Shown one piece after another: positions 1 through 10,779 of a DNA stretch of 64,000 nucleotides. This DNA comes from Glycine soja. Lineage: Eukaryota > Streptophyta > Magnoliopsida > Fabales > Fabaceae. How positions within the stretch are numbered: the stretch's first letter is position 1; each line of letters starts with the position of its first letter. The stretch lies in the NCBI RefSeq assembly GCF_004193775.1, contig NC_041005.1, forward strand, positions 18,447,865 to 18,511,864, read 5' to 3'. Under the pieces are notes generated by a model that was given only the letters and a program-made list of their open reading frames with translations, searched no databases and was not told the DNA's origin. Both the position numbers and the translations under genes were made by a program.

Positions 1-1
1 A

Positions 2-313
2 CCTCGTTTTATCGGTCCTTTCCAAATTCTTAAAAGAGTCGGTTCTGTGGCATACCAAATTGCATTACCCCCATCTCTTTCTAATCTTCACAATGTCTTT
101 CATGTGTCTCAAGTCCGTAAGTATATCCATGATCCATCTCATGTGATCGAATTGGATGACGTACAAGTGAAGGAGAACTTGACATATGAAACATTACCTT
201 TGAGGATCGAGGATAAGCGAACAAAGCACCTAAGAGGGAAGGAGATTTCATTGGTCGAGGTGATATGGGGAGGTGCATCAGGAGAAGATGCCATATGGGA
301 ATTAGAGAGTTAG
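2..313 (+). CDS. Gypsy polyprotein, C-terminal end (partial)
   Basis: About 103 codons are open from the window edge to a TAG at 311-313. The translation starts PRFIGPFQIL, then GSVAYQIALPPSL, then HNVFHVSQVRKY. This is the standard sequence just after the integrase core in plant Gypsy polyproteins; the GPF...ILKRVGSVAY block and the FHVSQ motif are diagnostic. It ends in a charged chromodomain-like tail (LVEVIWGG near the end). The start lies outside the window. No frameshift is seen in this short part. It would be translated as the end of a Gag-Pol polyprotein and has no host function. Confidence 0.8.
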   Translation, partial: PRFIGPFQILKRVGSVAYQIALPPSLSNLHNVFHVSQVRKYIHDPSHVIELDDVQVKENLTYETLPLRIEDKRTKHLRGKEISLVEVIWGGASGEDAIWELES

Positions 314-387
314 ATGCGAGTAGCCTATCCATCATTGTTTGAGTCAAGTAAATTTCGAGGATGAAATTTCTAAAAGGGTGGAAGAGT

Positions 388-2828
388 TGTAACACCCTAA
401 AATATTACTAATTATAAATTGATTTTTAATTGTATTTATTGTGTTATTTGACTATATGGTTGACTTGAATGAGTTGAGGTATGGCTTGAATTAGTCATGT
501 GTGAATTTCTTGATGTGGATGTTGAGTTATGTGGAGTTTTGTTGAGCTAAGTTGAAATTATGAGATTTCAAATTTTACCTAAACCTATTTCAATATAATC
601 GCCATCCCAGATTCGTTAACTGTTGGATAGTCTTTAAATTTTGTTTGGAGGTTCCTAAGACAATTCTCCACATTATGACTGTTATCTTGAGTATGAGATA
701 TAATTTTTTATCAAAGCAGAAAAATTTGAGTTGGATCAGCTCTCCCAGGCAAGCCAAACTCCCCCAGGCAAGTGTTGCAGGCTTCAAATACGTCCAGCAG
801 TGTAAAACAACCATCTTCTTCCTCCTTCTCTTCCCCTAAACCCTCCCCCAACACCCCCAAGCTCCTCCTCCACCACCATTGACCACCAGTGACCGCCACA
901 AGCCGCCTTTGCTTACCGTCAGATCAACGCACGAAGAAGAACAGTTTAATCAAAGCGAAATCTTCAAAACTCAACTCAAGGATTCGGTAGAGAACGAAGC
1001 CTCCAATCCTTCCTTCGTGGTTTCTTTGAGAACCCTGCATTTGGATTGACGAACGTGAATGAGAGAGGTCTCTAGGCGAGGCAAAGAGAAATTGATGAAA
1101 AGCTCATAATAGGTGAGGGGAGTTTATTATAATTTACCGTTTTTGATACCATAGTTGGGGTCACGGAACCTAACTATGGGGATGTATGTCTATCCATGTT
1201 GCATGTTGGTTTTCAAGAAAATGATGCTTTTGACTAATGGGATGCGATATATCTATTATTGATGAATAACATTATTGTTGCTATTAGACTTGTGTTGTCT
1301 GAAGACCTAGGGAGTGTGAATCTCAAGCATGAACTATATATGTATATGCAGAGTGTGACTTACTGATGATATTTCTATTGATGACATTAATTGATATGAG
1401 GTGACGTTGATGTTTATGATAATATTGATATGAGATGATGTTGTTGTTGATGATTATGTCAATCTAAGTTGATGATGTTATTGATGATTATGTTAATATG
1501 AGATGATGTTGTTATTGTTGATAATGTCATTGAGATGAGATGATGTTGATGTTGATGTTGAGAATGATATTGAGATGAAATGTTGATGATGTTGAAAATG
1601 CATTATGATGATGTTATGTTGTGTATGTACATGGGGGGTGCAGTGACCTTGTTAGATATCCCTAGTGGGAGAGATAGAGTGGTTAAAGAGTTTTAAGTAT
1701 CTCTAGAGTGGGATGGCTTAGAATCTTTAATTATCCACGATCAATGCATTGATGGTGCCCATGTTTCATACGTTGTATGTTGTGTATGTACATGGGGGGT
1801 GCAGTGACCTTGTTAGATATCCCTGGTGGGGGTAATAAAGTGGTTAAAGAGTTTTAAGCATCTCTGGAGGGAGATGACTTAGAATCTTTAATTATTCATG
1901 GTCAGTGCATTGATGGTGCCCATGTTTCATACTTCATATGACATGGAAATAGTATAAACTTTTTCAGTATGTACTCGTAGTTTTTCATGAGGAAAAATAC
2001 TTGTACCTGGGGGCATGTCACTCGGTTTGGAACTCCCTTGATACTTAGGCTGGTCAATATGGGGGCGAGTTTCCTGTGCACGACAGGGTGACCTCGACAC
2101 TTACTGCCTAGTTTTCCTAAGTGAGAGTGTCATGTGGACACGCTTAGGCTATTTCCTTGGGGATGGTACCACATTGCATTTGAGAGTTGAAGTCAGGTGC
2201 ATGCATCATATTGAGCATGGTTGATTGAAACTATGGACGGATGATGACTATTTGTTGAGTGTGTGTTGGACTAATGAATGTTTGTGTAAGCTTATGATAT
2301 TTGTTAATGTTTTCTTACTAATTGTGATTATTTGATTTTTGTATTAAATTCTTTTAAAATAAACTCACCCCTCGCTATTTTTGTACCGTGTGGTTGGTAC
2401 CTGTGATGATCGTGAACCTTTGTTCATCGGAGTAGAATGACAGCAGTAAAGTACAAGAAGTGAGATTCTTATATGGAGCCACCTAGCCAACATGATGGCG
2501 TTGGGATTATTTTGGAAGAGAGTTGTGTTTTGTTAATCAACTCCTCTGTAACTGGTTACATAATTCTTTTTCTTAAATTGAGGATGTAAATCACAAATTT
2601 AATTATATGTATGAACAAATTTACTTTCCATTATGTGAATGATATGTACTGAATTACTATACCTATATATATGTATTCACTTAAGTAATGGTGCATTATT
2701 TGGTGAATGTATTTCGAGAAAAAAATTTACTTTCATTTTTCATAAGCAAATTAACGGAGTTTTCATTAAAAATTAAAATTTTCACGGTTTAGAGTGGTGA
2801 TATCATAGCAACGAGGCGGGTCGTTACA
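388..2828 (+). repeat. 3' LTR of the Gypsy element
   Basis: A 2441-bp LTR bounded by TG...CA and preceded by a purine tract. It holds a GATGTT/GATGAT-rich low-complexity stretch at about 1370-1620, followed by an imperfect 161-bp direct duplication. No long coding frame is present; short open frames at 590-900 are not protein-like. Confidence 0.8.
1621..1942 (+). repeat. 161-bp tandem duplication inside the Gypsy LTR
   Basis: Two copies begin GTGTATGTACATGGGGGGTG at 1621 and 1782. Both continue through CAGTGACCTTGTTAGATATC, a TTAAAGAGTTTTAAG block and GATGGTGCCCATGTTTCATA. They differ by scattered substitutions and small indels. The duplication is part of the LTR. Confidence 0.85.
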
Positions 2829-5800
2829 GATGTCTTGGTCCATTTTGTTGGAATGAAACATGAACCATGTGAAATCCACAACATGGATCCTGACAAGTTT
2901 GGTGTTTACTATGTGATAGACGACATCAACTCATTTGTAGAAAACTTAGGTTTGCCTCATTGTCATCCTTTTATCATGTGGTTTTGATGTTGTAATGGTA
3001 ACTATCGACTTTTGAATGAAGATAAGGATGTGGTGTCAATGTTTGCTAAGAGTGAAAATTGTTGTTATATTCATTTATATGTGACAAGAAACAGAGATGA
3101 GTTTTGGCACGAACCTCGATTGGCTGCACCTTTTTCACTTGTTGTCAATGAACTTGTCAATGAAGGTATAAATGAATTGGTTCCTATAGTTGAGGATGAT
3201 GTGGGTAGCAATGGAAATTGCCCAATACAGGTTGATGAAGTGTATGTAAGTGATGGAGATTTGACTTCTAAGGGGTTGAGTGAAGGATCTTCATCTGATA
3301 GTGAGTATAGTCCTTTTGATAAGTATGCAGAATTGACAAATGGGGATGCCCTAAGTGACTTTGATGAATCAGTGGATGTAATTGGAGCATGAGTTGTGCA
3401 TTCAAATTTAGACACAGAAGAAATATATGAGGAGAACAGATTGCATGGAAAACAGTTTGAGTTGGACAATGATGGCAAGATCCATTTTAAGATTGGGCAG
3501 TTGTTTTTAAATGTAACACATTTTAGGGTTGATAAATGAATTTGTAATACAAGAAAGATTTGAATTATGGCAGGTCAAAAATGAAAAATATAGGGTGACT
3601 GTTGAGTGTAAGGCTGATGACGGCATATGGAGGATTCATGCATCTCCAGCTGCAAACAAAGAAACTTATTAGATTAAGTCCTATGAAGGTAGTCACACAT
3701 GGATTAGAACAACGAAGAACTCTAATGCAAACTCCACTTGGATTTCTAAGAAGCTTGAAAGTTTGTTGATTGTTGATCCGTATATTAACTACCCCGCAAT
3801 GAGCCAAGTCTTACTTGGAAAATATGGAATTATGCCTTCAAATGATATGCAATTGTATCGAGCTAAGAGAAAGATGCTAGAAACAAATAATGGTATACAT
3901 TTTGTATCATACAATGATTTGCCACCATGGATAGTTGTTTTTAGACATAGCAATAAAGGAAGTATATTGAAACTATGTATGGAGTCTAAGGTGTCTAAGA
4001 ACCCCCAATTTAAGAGGATTTTTGTCTGCATGAATACAATGAAAAAGGTCTTTGTAAGAGGGTGTAGGCCATGGTTTGGTATTGATGGATGCCACTTAAA
4101 AGGTCCTTTTGGAGGTAACTTAATTTTTGTTATTCAATAGATGTAAACAGGAGGATGTTCCCTATTGTTGTTGCAGTGGTTGAGATAGAGAATAAAGACT
4201 AATGGAGGTATTTGTTGATATTACTAAAAGAAGCATTGAAATTTGTGCTTGAGTGGAAGGATGACTCCTTTTCCATTATGTTTGATATGCAAAAGGTTGG
4301 TTCAATAATGTTCACTTTTAATTGTTATTTACTTCATTTAATTTTGTAATGGTTACTTTTGTTAGAGATAAGGGGAGCAATATGAACAACATGAAAACTA
4401 AAGCTTGAAGATGTTTTGTCTTTTATATGTCCAACTCCCTTGAGTGCATTTGTATTCGTTGTTATATTGAATGTTGCATCTTAGTCCATATCATGTCTTT
4501 TGTGCATCATCATGAGTAAGTGAGAAGAAAATTTTCTAAGTTAGAAAAGTTTCTTCAAAAGGCAAAACTCTTTGTTTTAATCAATTACAAATTTATTGTA
4601 ATCGATTACACAAGTTGTCTGAAGCTTGTTTTAATCGATTACAACTTTATTGTAATCGATTTCTAAGTAATTCAGAAGTGAACAAGAACACTTTAATCGA
4701 TTACTTTGAGTATCTAATTGATTACATTGTTCTTGAGTTGTTTCCAGGTGTTTGGAAGAACACTTTAATCGATTAAAAAGATAATATAATCAATTACTTC
4801 ATTGAATTAATCAATTTTCTTGTAGTTTCCGTTGATTATAGGTGGTTATAACTATTTTCTCTATAAATAATCAGCTTGTGTTCTCTTCTAAACAATCTCA
4901 ATATCTCGAAAATAACACAATAAGCCTCTAAATGAGCTAAGATCACATGATGTTATTAGTTAAAGAAAGAAGAGAAGAAAAGTGCTTAGAAGAAGTAACT
5001 CACATTATTTTGTTTGTGCGTGAATCGCTTAGGGCATGCTAGAATAGGTATTTCTAGTTTGGGCTAAGAGTAAGGTTCTCTTAGGCTATTATTCACCAAG
5101 GACCCTAGTGTTGGGTGCCTAAGTCTCTTTTTCCATGGTGGGAACTATAGATTGGTTGTGATTGCTTGTAAGGATTCTTTATACATAGTGAAAATCTAAT
5201 TCTGGTTTTGGATTAAATAACTGGATTAGTTTTTCTAGTGATAAAGAGTGAACTAGTAAAAAAGGTTGTGTATTTCTTCTCTTGATCTGATCTTTATCTC
5301 TCATTCAAGTATTAATCAGTTTTCAAAAAGGTTCAATATATATCTTTGTGAAAGAAAGAACTCTAATGAAGGATCTTCTGCAAAGGGTGGATTAATTAAG
5401 TATTGATTGAGTTTGATTTATGAAAATTTTGTGATACGATTCATACAAAAGAAGTTTTTTGTAACTCTAGTTTTAAAAGTTCATTTTGTTTTGAAAACCA
5501 ATTCACCCCCCCCCCCTCTTGGTTTGTTGAGTACCATCATCTTTTTCAACTTTATTGTTTTTTTGTTTTTGGCAGGGACTTCATGAAATAGTGGTTGATG
5601 TGTTTCCTAATATGAGGCATAGGTGAGTTGTCAATTTATTTAATTTTCAGTATTCTGAATTGATGTGATCTAACAAGTATATGTTATTTAAATTTTGCTT
5701 ATTGTTTGGGATTGTTGTGATCTGACAAGTGTATGTTATTTAAATATCGCTCAATGTTTTGGACCATGTGTTCTAGCATATTTTTGTTTCAGCTTGCTCA

Positions 5801-7340
5801 TTTATTGTGGTTGGTCATTTCATTGATATCATTTCATTTTAATTGAGGACAATTTCAGACTTTATTGTTCAAACATTTTTATTTTTCATTCCAGTTTGCT
5901 TAATTAAATTGAATGTGTTTATTTACTTTATTGTTTCTGTTTTCGAGGGCAGGTTTTGTGTCAATCATATGCTTAATCATTTCAAAAAAAAATCAAATCT
6001 TTATTGCTGACAACTCACTTTTGGAAATGTGTCATGGCTTACAGCAAAATTCTTTTTAACAAAGCAATTGAGGGATTGAGAAAGGTGAATTCTGAAGCTA
6101 CAAATTGGTTATTATCTGATGATAGACCCAAACGCAGATAGGCTAGACATACTTTTGATCTATTAAGAAAGAGTGACCGTGTGACAAACAATGTGTGTGA
6201 AACATTCAACTCTTGGGTGGGTGCTGATAAGAGGAACACAATGTTAGCTAAGCTTGAATCCATTATTAAAAGGATAATGGTTATCTTTCAAAAAAAAGGT
6301 GTGCAAAGGCAACTACAACTCATTTTGAGATGACTCCTATGACCAGGATTGTTTTAGACAAGACAACCAAACATAGAAGATCATGTATTGTTACATATGC
6401 AAGCCAACAACAATTCCAAGTTAAGGATGTTTACAATAACTTTGTTGTTAAGCTGAGAGAAAAAATGTGTTGTAATTATTAGTATATCACTGGTTTTCCA
6501 TGCAAACATGCATGTTCTTGTATTACTTATTTAAGAGACAATGTGGAGAATTATTCTGACAAGTCGTTTACAACTAGAATATGGATGGTCTCTTACTCTG
6601 AAATTATTCATCCAATGCCTGATATAGATGTTAACACCAGAGATGATTACCCACTAATTGACCTTCCTCCTTTGAAAAGGATGCCTAGCAGGCCTAGCAG
6701 TCTTGGAGAAAAAGCAATGTTGAGGGACCGTTAGGAACCCAACAAGCTAAGTGATCAAGAACCATTCAGTGACCTACTTGCAAAGTATTTGGTCATAATA
6801 GCAAGACTTGCCAAAGGGCTCCTATGGCAAACAAAACAACAAAAAACATGTTATAGAGATTATTACCTTAAATATTTTTAGTGGTTATTATTATAAATAT
6901 CTTGTTTCTTACTAATGACATGTTTTCTGGTTGGTTTTGTAGAAAACAAATTATGATGCTATTGCTAATGTCCTAAGTGGAAATGGTAATACTGGCCAAA
7001 CACATTCAGTTGCACTTGTCCATGCTCAAAACACTAAACCAAGTAGCACAACAGAAGTTGGATATGTGTAGCTCCAAAACTCCAACACAAACCAATTTAA
7101 AGTTCCTCAAACCCAACAATTTGGAATCACTTTTTAGGTATTCCTTAAACCAATCTGTTTTCAAGATAAAATTCTCAACAAACTTATTGTCACTTATCTT
7201 GTTATTTCATTGTCAGGAATCACACACCAATTTTGAGGTTGCAGGCCAATCTTCCAATTAAGATGGAAATACCAACACAGCTGGAGGTGCAAAGAAGAAG
7301 AGACCAAAAATCCGAGCAAAAAGAAGAATTAGGAATTAGG
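2829..7340 (+). pseudogene. Mutator-like (MULE/MuDR-type) transposase, decayed
   Basis: Successive frames spell a plant MuDR-type transposase. The N-terminal domain is at about 2830-3400 (KHEPCEIHNMDPDKFGVYYV, then an acidic linker). The DNA-binding domain is at about 3480-3690 (VECKADDGIWRIHAS, SHTWI). The DDE core begins at about 3760-4310 with WFGIDGCHLKGPFGG, in which the Asp of IDGCHLKG is the first catalytic residue. After an intron-like gap holding a solo LTR it continues with GLHEIVVDVFPNMRHR at about 5577-5625, FCVNHML near 5950, and NNVCETFNSWVGADKRNTM near 6190-6240. A SWIM-type zinc finger (FPCKHACSC) is near 6490-6520, and a basic tail (KKKRPKIRAKRR) lies near 7290-7330. Several in-frame stops and frameshifts break it, so it cannot encode an active enzyme. 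The left TIR is not visible because the Gypsy element abuts it. Confidence 0.8.
4360..5548 (+). mobile_element. Solo LTR, Copia-type, in the MULE transposase
   Basis: A 1189-bp LTR-like sequence runs from TGTTAGAGATAAGG to CATCTTTTTCA and is flanked by a perfect 5-bp target duplication, ACTTT (4355-4359 and 5549-5553). It has no internal polyprotein, so it is a solo LTR left by recombination between two LTRs. An AATTCA plus C-run near its right end (about 5500-5520) resembles the ends of legume Copia LTRs and sets the + orientation. At 4570-4815 it carries about nine copies of a TAATCGATTA/TAATCAATTA motif. It sits in a gap between two MULE coding segments that looks like an intron (ending GGCAG before GLHEIV). 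Confidence 0.82.
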
Positions 7341-8077
7341 ATATGTAACTAACATAAAGTGATGCGTTTTTTTTTTTGGACAAAATCATTTAAGTATAGG
7401 CCTGTGTTTTGCCAAACAACTTCATATTTTATATTATGTAGGGGTTGTTTTATGAAAAACAAGCCTGTTGTTGCTACATACTATACATGGCTTTGCTTTT
7501 AGTTTTTGGGAATACTGTTTTATTGAATGTAAACATGACTAGGCCAATTTGATGTATGGATTCAATTTTATTTGAGAATCACTCTTTTATGTTATCAATG
7601 ATCAACTTCATATTCCAACATTACACTCTAATATTTTATGTTTTCAGGTGACTTAAGTGAAACAAAAGTGGTGCAATAAAAATATAAGATAAACATGAAC
7701 AACTTACTTCCAAATAAGACAGTTAACATTAACATCATAATCCAATCACAAATACACCACACTCCTACACTACTTTAATAATAACATCAGTATCTCACCT
7801 AACATCTAGATAAAACACACATAGTCATAGTAATGCATAACCAGTATCATAAAAACTTAAATAAACAACTATCTAGCCTAGTTACTTGAACATATTAACT
7901 GCACCTAAAATAATGACAATCATAGTTAACATAGAAATTGTTTTTTCTAAAACAGTCAACTTTGTCTTCACTATCGCAAATTCCTGCTTCATGTCTTTTA
8001 TCTCTTCCTACAACGTATATTACTCATAATCACCATGCTTCTCCACCCACACAAACTTATTACAACATGTTCCTACA
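7341..8077. other. Non-coding stretch after MULE transposase
   Basis: AT-rich sequence with no supportable coding region. It probably includes the 3' untranslated part of the MULE. No clear repeats or RNA genes were seen. Confidence 0.4.
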
Positions 8078-8523
8078 TGTAATGCCCTTGATTGTCAACT
8101 TCTCAACAGCTCTCACACTATGACACTTCACACAGTGACACTTCACTCAACTTTCTTATTGGTTAGAACCTTCCATAGGTATCCCTTTTCGAGACCATGA
8201 CAATCTACTTCGGCTGATTTCAAGATCAATGACTATCCCCACAAACCAACATGAGACTTTTCAACATGCTTTGTCCTTACTCGCACACTTTCTGTAAAAC
8301 TTCTCGGAAGGTCACCCATCTCATAACTACTTCAAGCTAAGCACGCTTAACTATTGAGTTCTTGAGTGATGGGCTACGAAAAGTATATGTATCTTGTTGG
8401 TATAGATAGTACCAATTAATTACTTTAAGTCATCCTCATATATACAGCATCATACCTACATAGCCTCTAGATCCCTCTCTTTCTAGTGTGATTCGTCGGT
8501 GGATTTATAGCGGTCCCGCTACA
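8078..8523 (-). mobile_element. Cassandra-like TRIM LTR carrying a 5S rRNA-derived segment
   Basis: A 446-bp block begins TGTAATGCCC and ends GGTCCCGCTACA, so its ends are inverted (TGTA/TACA). On the minus strand it begins TGTAGCGGGACCGC and soon reaches a TATAAATCC box. A diverged 5S rRNA sequence lies inside it. A 5S sequence inside an LTR is the hallmark of the Cassandra family of terminal-repeat retrotransposons in miniature. Only one LTR was seen and no target duplication was found, so it may be a solo LTR or a fragment. Confidence 0.65.
8303..8412 (-). pseudogene. 5S rRNA-derived segment (not a functional 5S gene)
   Basis: On the minus strand the order of conserved 5S blocks is CCCATCA...AACTC, AGTTAAGCGTGCTT (the Pol III A-box region), GAAGTAGT and GATGGGTGACC...GAAGT (the C-box region). 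The 5' third is badly diverged, and it sits inside an LTR-like block, so it is a mobile-element-borne relic and not an rRNA gene. Confidence 0.7.
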
Positions 8524-9509
8524 TTTGATTTCCATTGTTATTCTGCAACCCAAATAATAATTTATTAGATGTTTCACTCATACTACACTTTCATTACCAC
8601 TAAAATAGTTAGAAGAAACAGTCCTTGACCGAGACATTTTGTCGAACACGCTACATGAAAAAAAACATAAAAAAAATCTTCACAAAAATGCAACATTTTT
8701 CATCTATGAAAGAAACACAACATGAACACCCAACAGCTTCCATAACCCCAAAAAAAAAACTCATCCACACACCAAAATAAACTCATAAAAAATACACTTG
8801 AAGGAGATAAAAATAGCACAAAAAAATGAAGATATATACCTCAACAATGGAGATATACTAATATGACAGAAATTACACACCTTGCAACTGAATCATGAGA
8901 AGGCAAACCCACACCACCACTAGTCTTTGGTTGCACAAGCTGTAAAGGGGCTTTCAAATCAATTTTCATTGCTCAATGGAGTTTCATGGCCTCCAATTGC
9001 TAACAGCTTCTATAAGGAAGAAGAGACCATAAGTGTCCAAATATTACATTAAAATTGCACATGAGGCTTTTTTTTAACGGATTCCACTCTGTCATGGTGT
9101 AGGGTGCGAGTGTAACGAAATTTAAAAAATTAAGGGTTGTTTATGTAGAGTGAAAATATGGAGGGGGTGCGAGTGTGATAAACGCTAACCTCAAGGGGCA
9201 AGTGTAATTTGCTCTATTTGAAATATTTTGTACAATAGGGGGTGTACAAAATATTCAACGAAAATGTGTTTCCACAAACAAAATGTAATTTGTTCACATC
9301 TCTTGCACTACTACGGAAACATGTTTCTGTTATGGATTTTGTATGCGATTATACAACAGAATCATTATACCATGGGAATGACATTTTCAGAATAAAAAAG
9401 TATCGGTCCCTTGGTAGGGACCAATAGCATAGGGAATGGGACTCCTAAATGTTTTACCTTGAGTATTGTGAACCTTAAATGTCAGTCGAGAACACTTGCC
9501 CCCAAATTA
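8524..9509. other. Non-coding; possible MULE terminal region
   Basis: No gene is supported. At about 9107 and 9163 the phrase GGGTGCGAGTGT occurs twice about 57 bp apart, followed by AACGCTAACCTCAAGGGGCAAGTGTAATTTGCTC (split here for reading: AACGCTAACCTCAAGG, then GGCAAGTGTAATTTGCTC). This resembles MULE terminal regions and may be the right end of the element whose transposase starts at 2829. The matching left end was not found. Confidence 0.35.
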
Positions 9510-10476
9510 GGCCATTTTTATTTCTACCTCCCTTTTTTAGTTATATACCTACTTTTATATTTTTATTTTTCTTAAATTATCGTTGTCTATGTTTCTCTCT
9601 TATAATTCTCTCTATCCTTTTTTCTTAAAAAAATACTCCCTCTCTTTGGTGGAGATAGAAGCCATGTCAAAAAGAAATAAAAGGGAAAAAAATTAAAACA
9701 AAATCCAAAACTAGTTTTTAAAAGAAAAAGAGAGGCACTCCATTAGGAGTGGAGTGTTCTACATATTTTTTCCTCTTTTGTCAATACTAATGGAGTGCTT
9801 TGCAAATTAACTATATGACATATAACCAAATAAATCATGTTGTATGGTACAAAATAGATTGGCATGAATTATATGAATTGTCAGTGTGGAAGACCCATTT
9901 TTAATCATCCAACACTTATTTATTGAAATCTCTCCACTGAAAAGAGAGATTGAGAAGGATAATTTCTTTTACCCCTACAAAGTTGGTATCAATCATATAA
10001 TGTTGTATTCTACATAAATAGATACTAAGAATAATGATAATATGATAAATTTAGTAGCTAAAAAAGTTTAACAAAAGATTTTGCTGGCAATATTATATAT
10101 TTAAATTACTTAAGCTAACTAATGAAATGATGGAAATCGATGAGTATAAGATGTTAAGGATTTCCCCAGAAACTCCCTTTGTACCATTTATATTTTTCCT
10201 AACCAAAGCCTCTTGCAAACAAAAAAAATCCAAATTTAAAGAATCAACAAAAGGATAATTTCTAAGATGCCCAAGTTGTTTGATTAGAAGAAGGAGGATT
10301 AGATCGTGGTAGGAGAAGTACGACGTCTACACCAAAGAGTGGGAGTATGTTCTTTTTTTCAGGAGAAAAGAATGGATAAATAGAATTAAGAGACAAATAG
10401 AAACGAGGATAATTTAGGAAAAATAATAATAAAAGGGAGGTATAATTAAAAAGGAGAGGTAAAAATAATCGTTACC
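9510..10476. mobile_element. Non-autonomous DNA transposon with long terminal inverted repeats
   Basis: About 967 bp. The left ~160 bp (GGCCATTTTTATTTCTACCT...) is an imperfect inverted repeat of the right ~160 bp (reverse complement GGTAACGATTATTTTTACCT...). Both arms continue through CTCCCTTTTT, TTTTTC(T/C)TAAATTATC and a TTTCTCT/TTGTCTC tract. The element is flanked by CCAAATTA (9502-9509 and 10477-10484), or nine bases with one more C. Long inverted repeats and an 8-9-bp target duplication fit a Mutator-type, or less likely hAT-type, element. It has no coding capacity. Confidence 0.7.
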
Positions 10477-10484
10477 CCAAATTA

Positions 10485-10779
10485 ACATAACGACCTAAAA
10501 GGCTTATTAGGCTTCTTCAGTGTTTGGGCCTCAATTGTTTTATCATTTCGGGCTCAGGAATTGCTATTCTCATAACCATACTCTGTTATTCTCACCCTTA
10601 GTTATTGTAAGATTACACACATGCCCTCCTTTTTTTCCTACACCCCCTTTTCTTTCTCTTCCTCTCTAACACACTTCACGTTGACACCCCCACCACCTCT
10701 TTTATCCTTCATTTTGCATCACACCCCAATTCCCAAATCTCCTTCCCATCAACCACATTTTTTTACTCAGTTATGATTA
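10485..10779. other. Non-coding
   Basis: C- and T-rich sequence with no coding region, RNA gene or repeat that I could support. Confidence 0.3.

Larger units (their letters stand above)
1..2828 (+). mobile_element. Ty3/Gypsy retrotransposon, 3' part (runs off the left edge)
   Basis: The 3' end of a Gypsy-type LTR retrotransposon. From left to right the window shows the last part of the polyprotein (to 313), a purine-rich tract at about 373-387, and one LTR of 2441 bp (388-2828). The LTR begins TGTAACACCC and ends GGGTCGTTACA, so its termini are inverted (TGTAAC/GTTACA). The rest of the polyprotein and the 5' LTR lie outside the window, so the target duplication cannot be tested; the five bases to the right are GATGT. 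It abuts, and probably inserted into, the MULE that follows. Confidence 0.85.
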
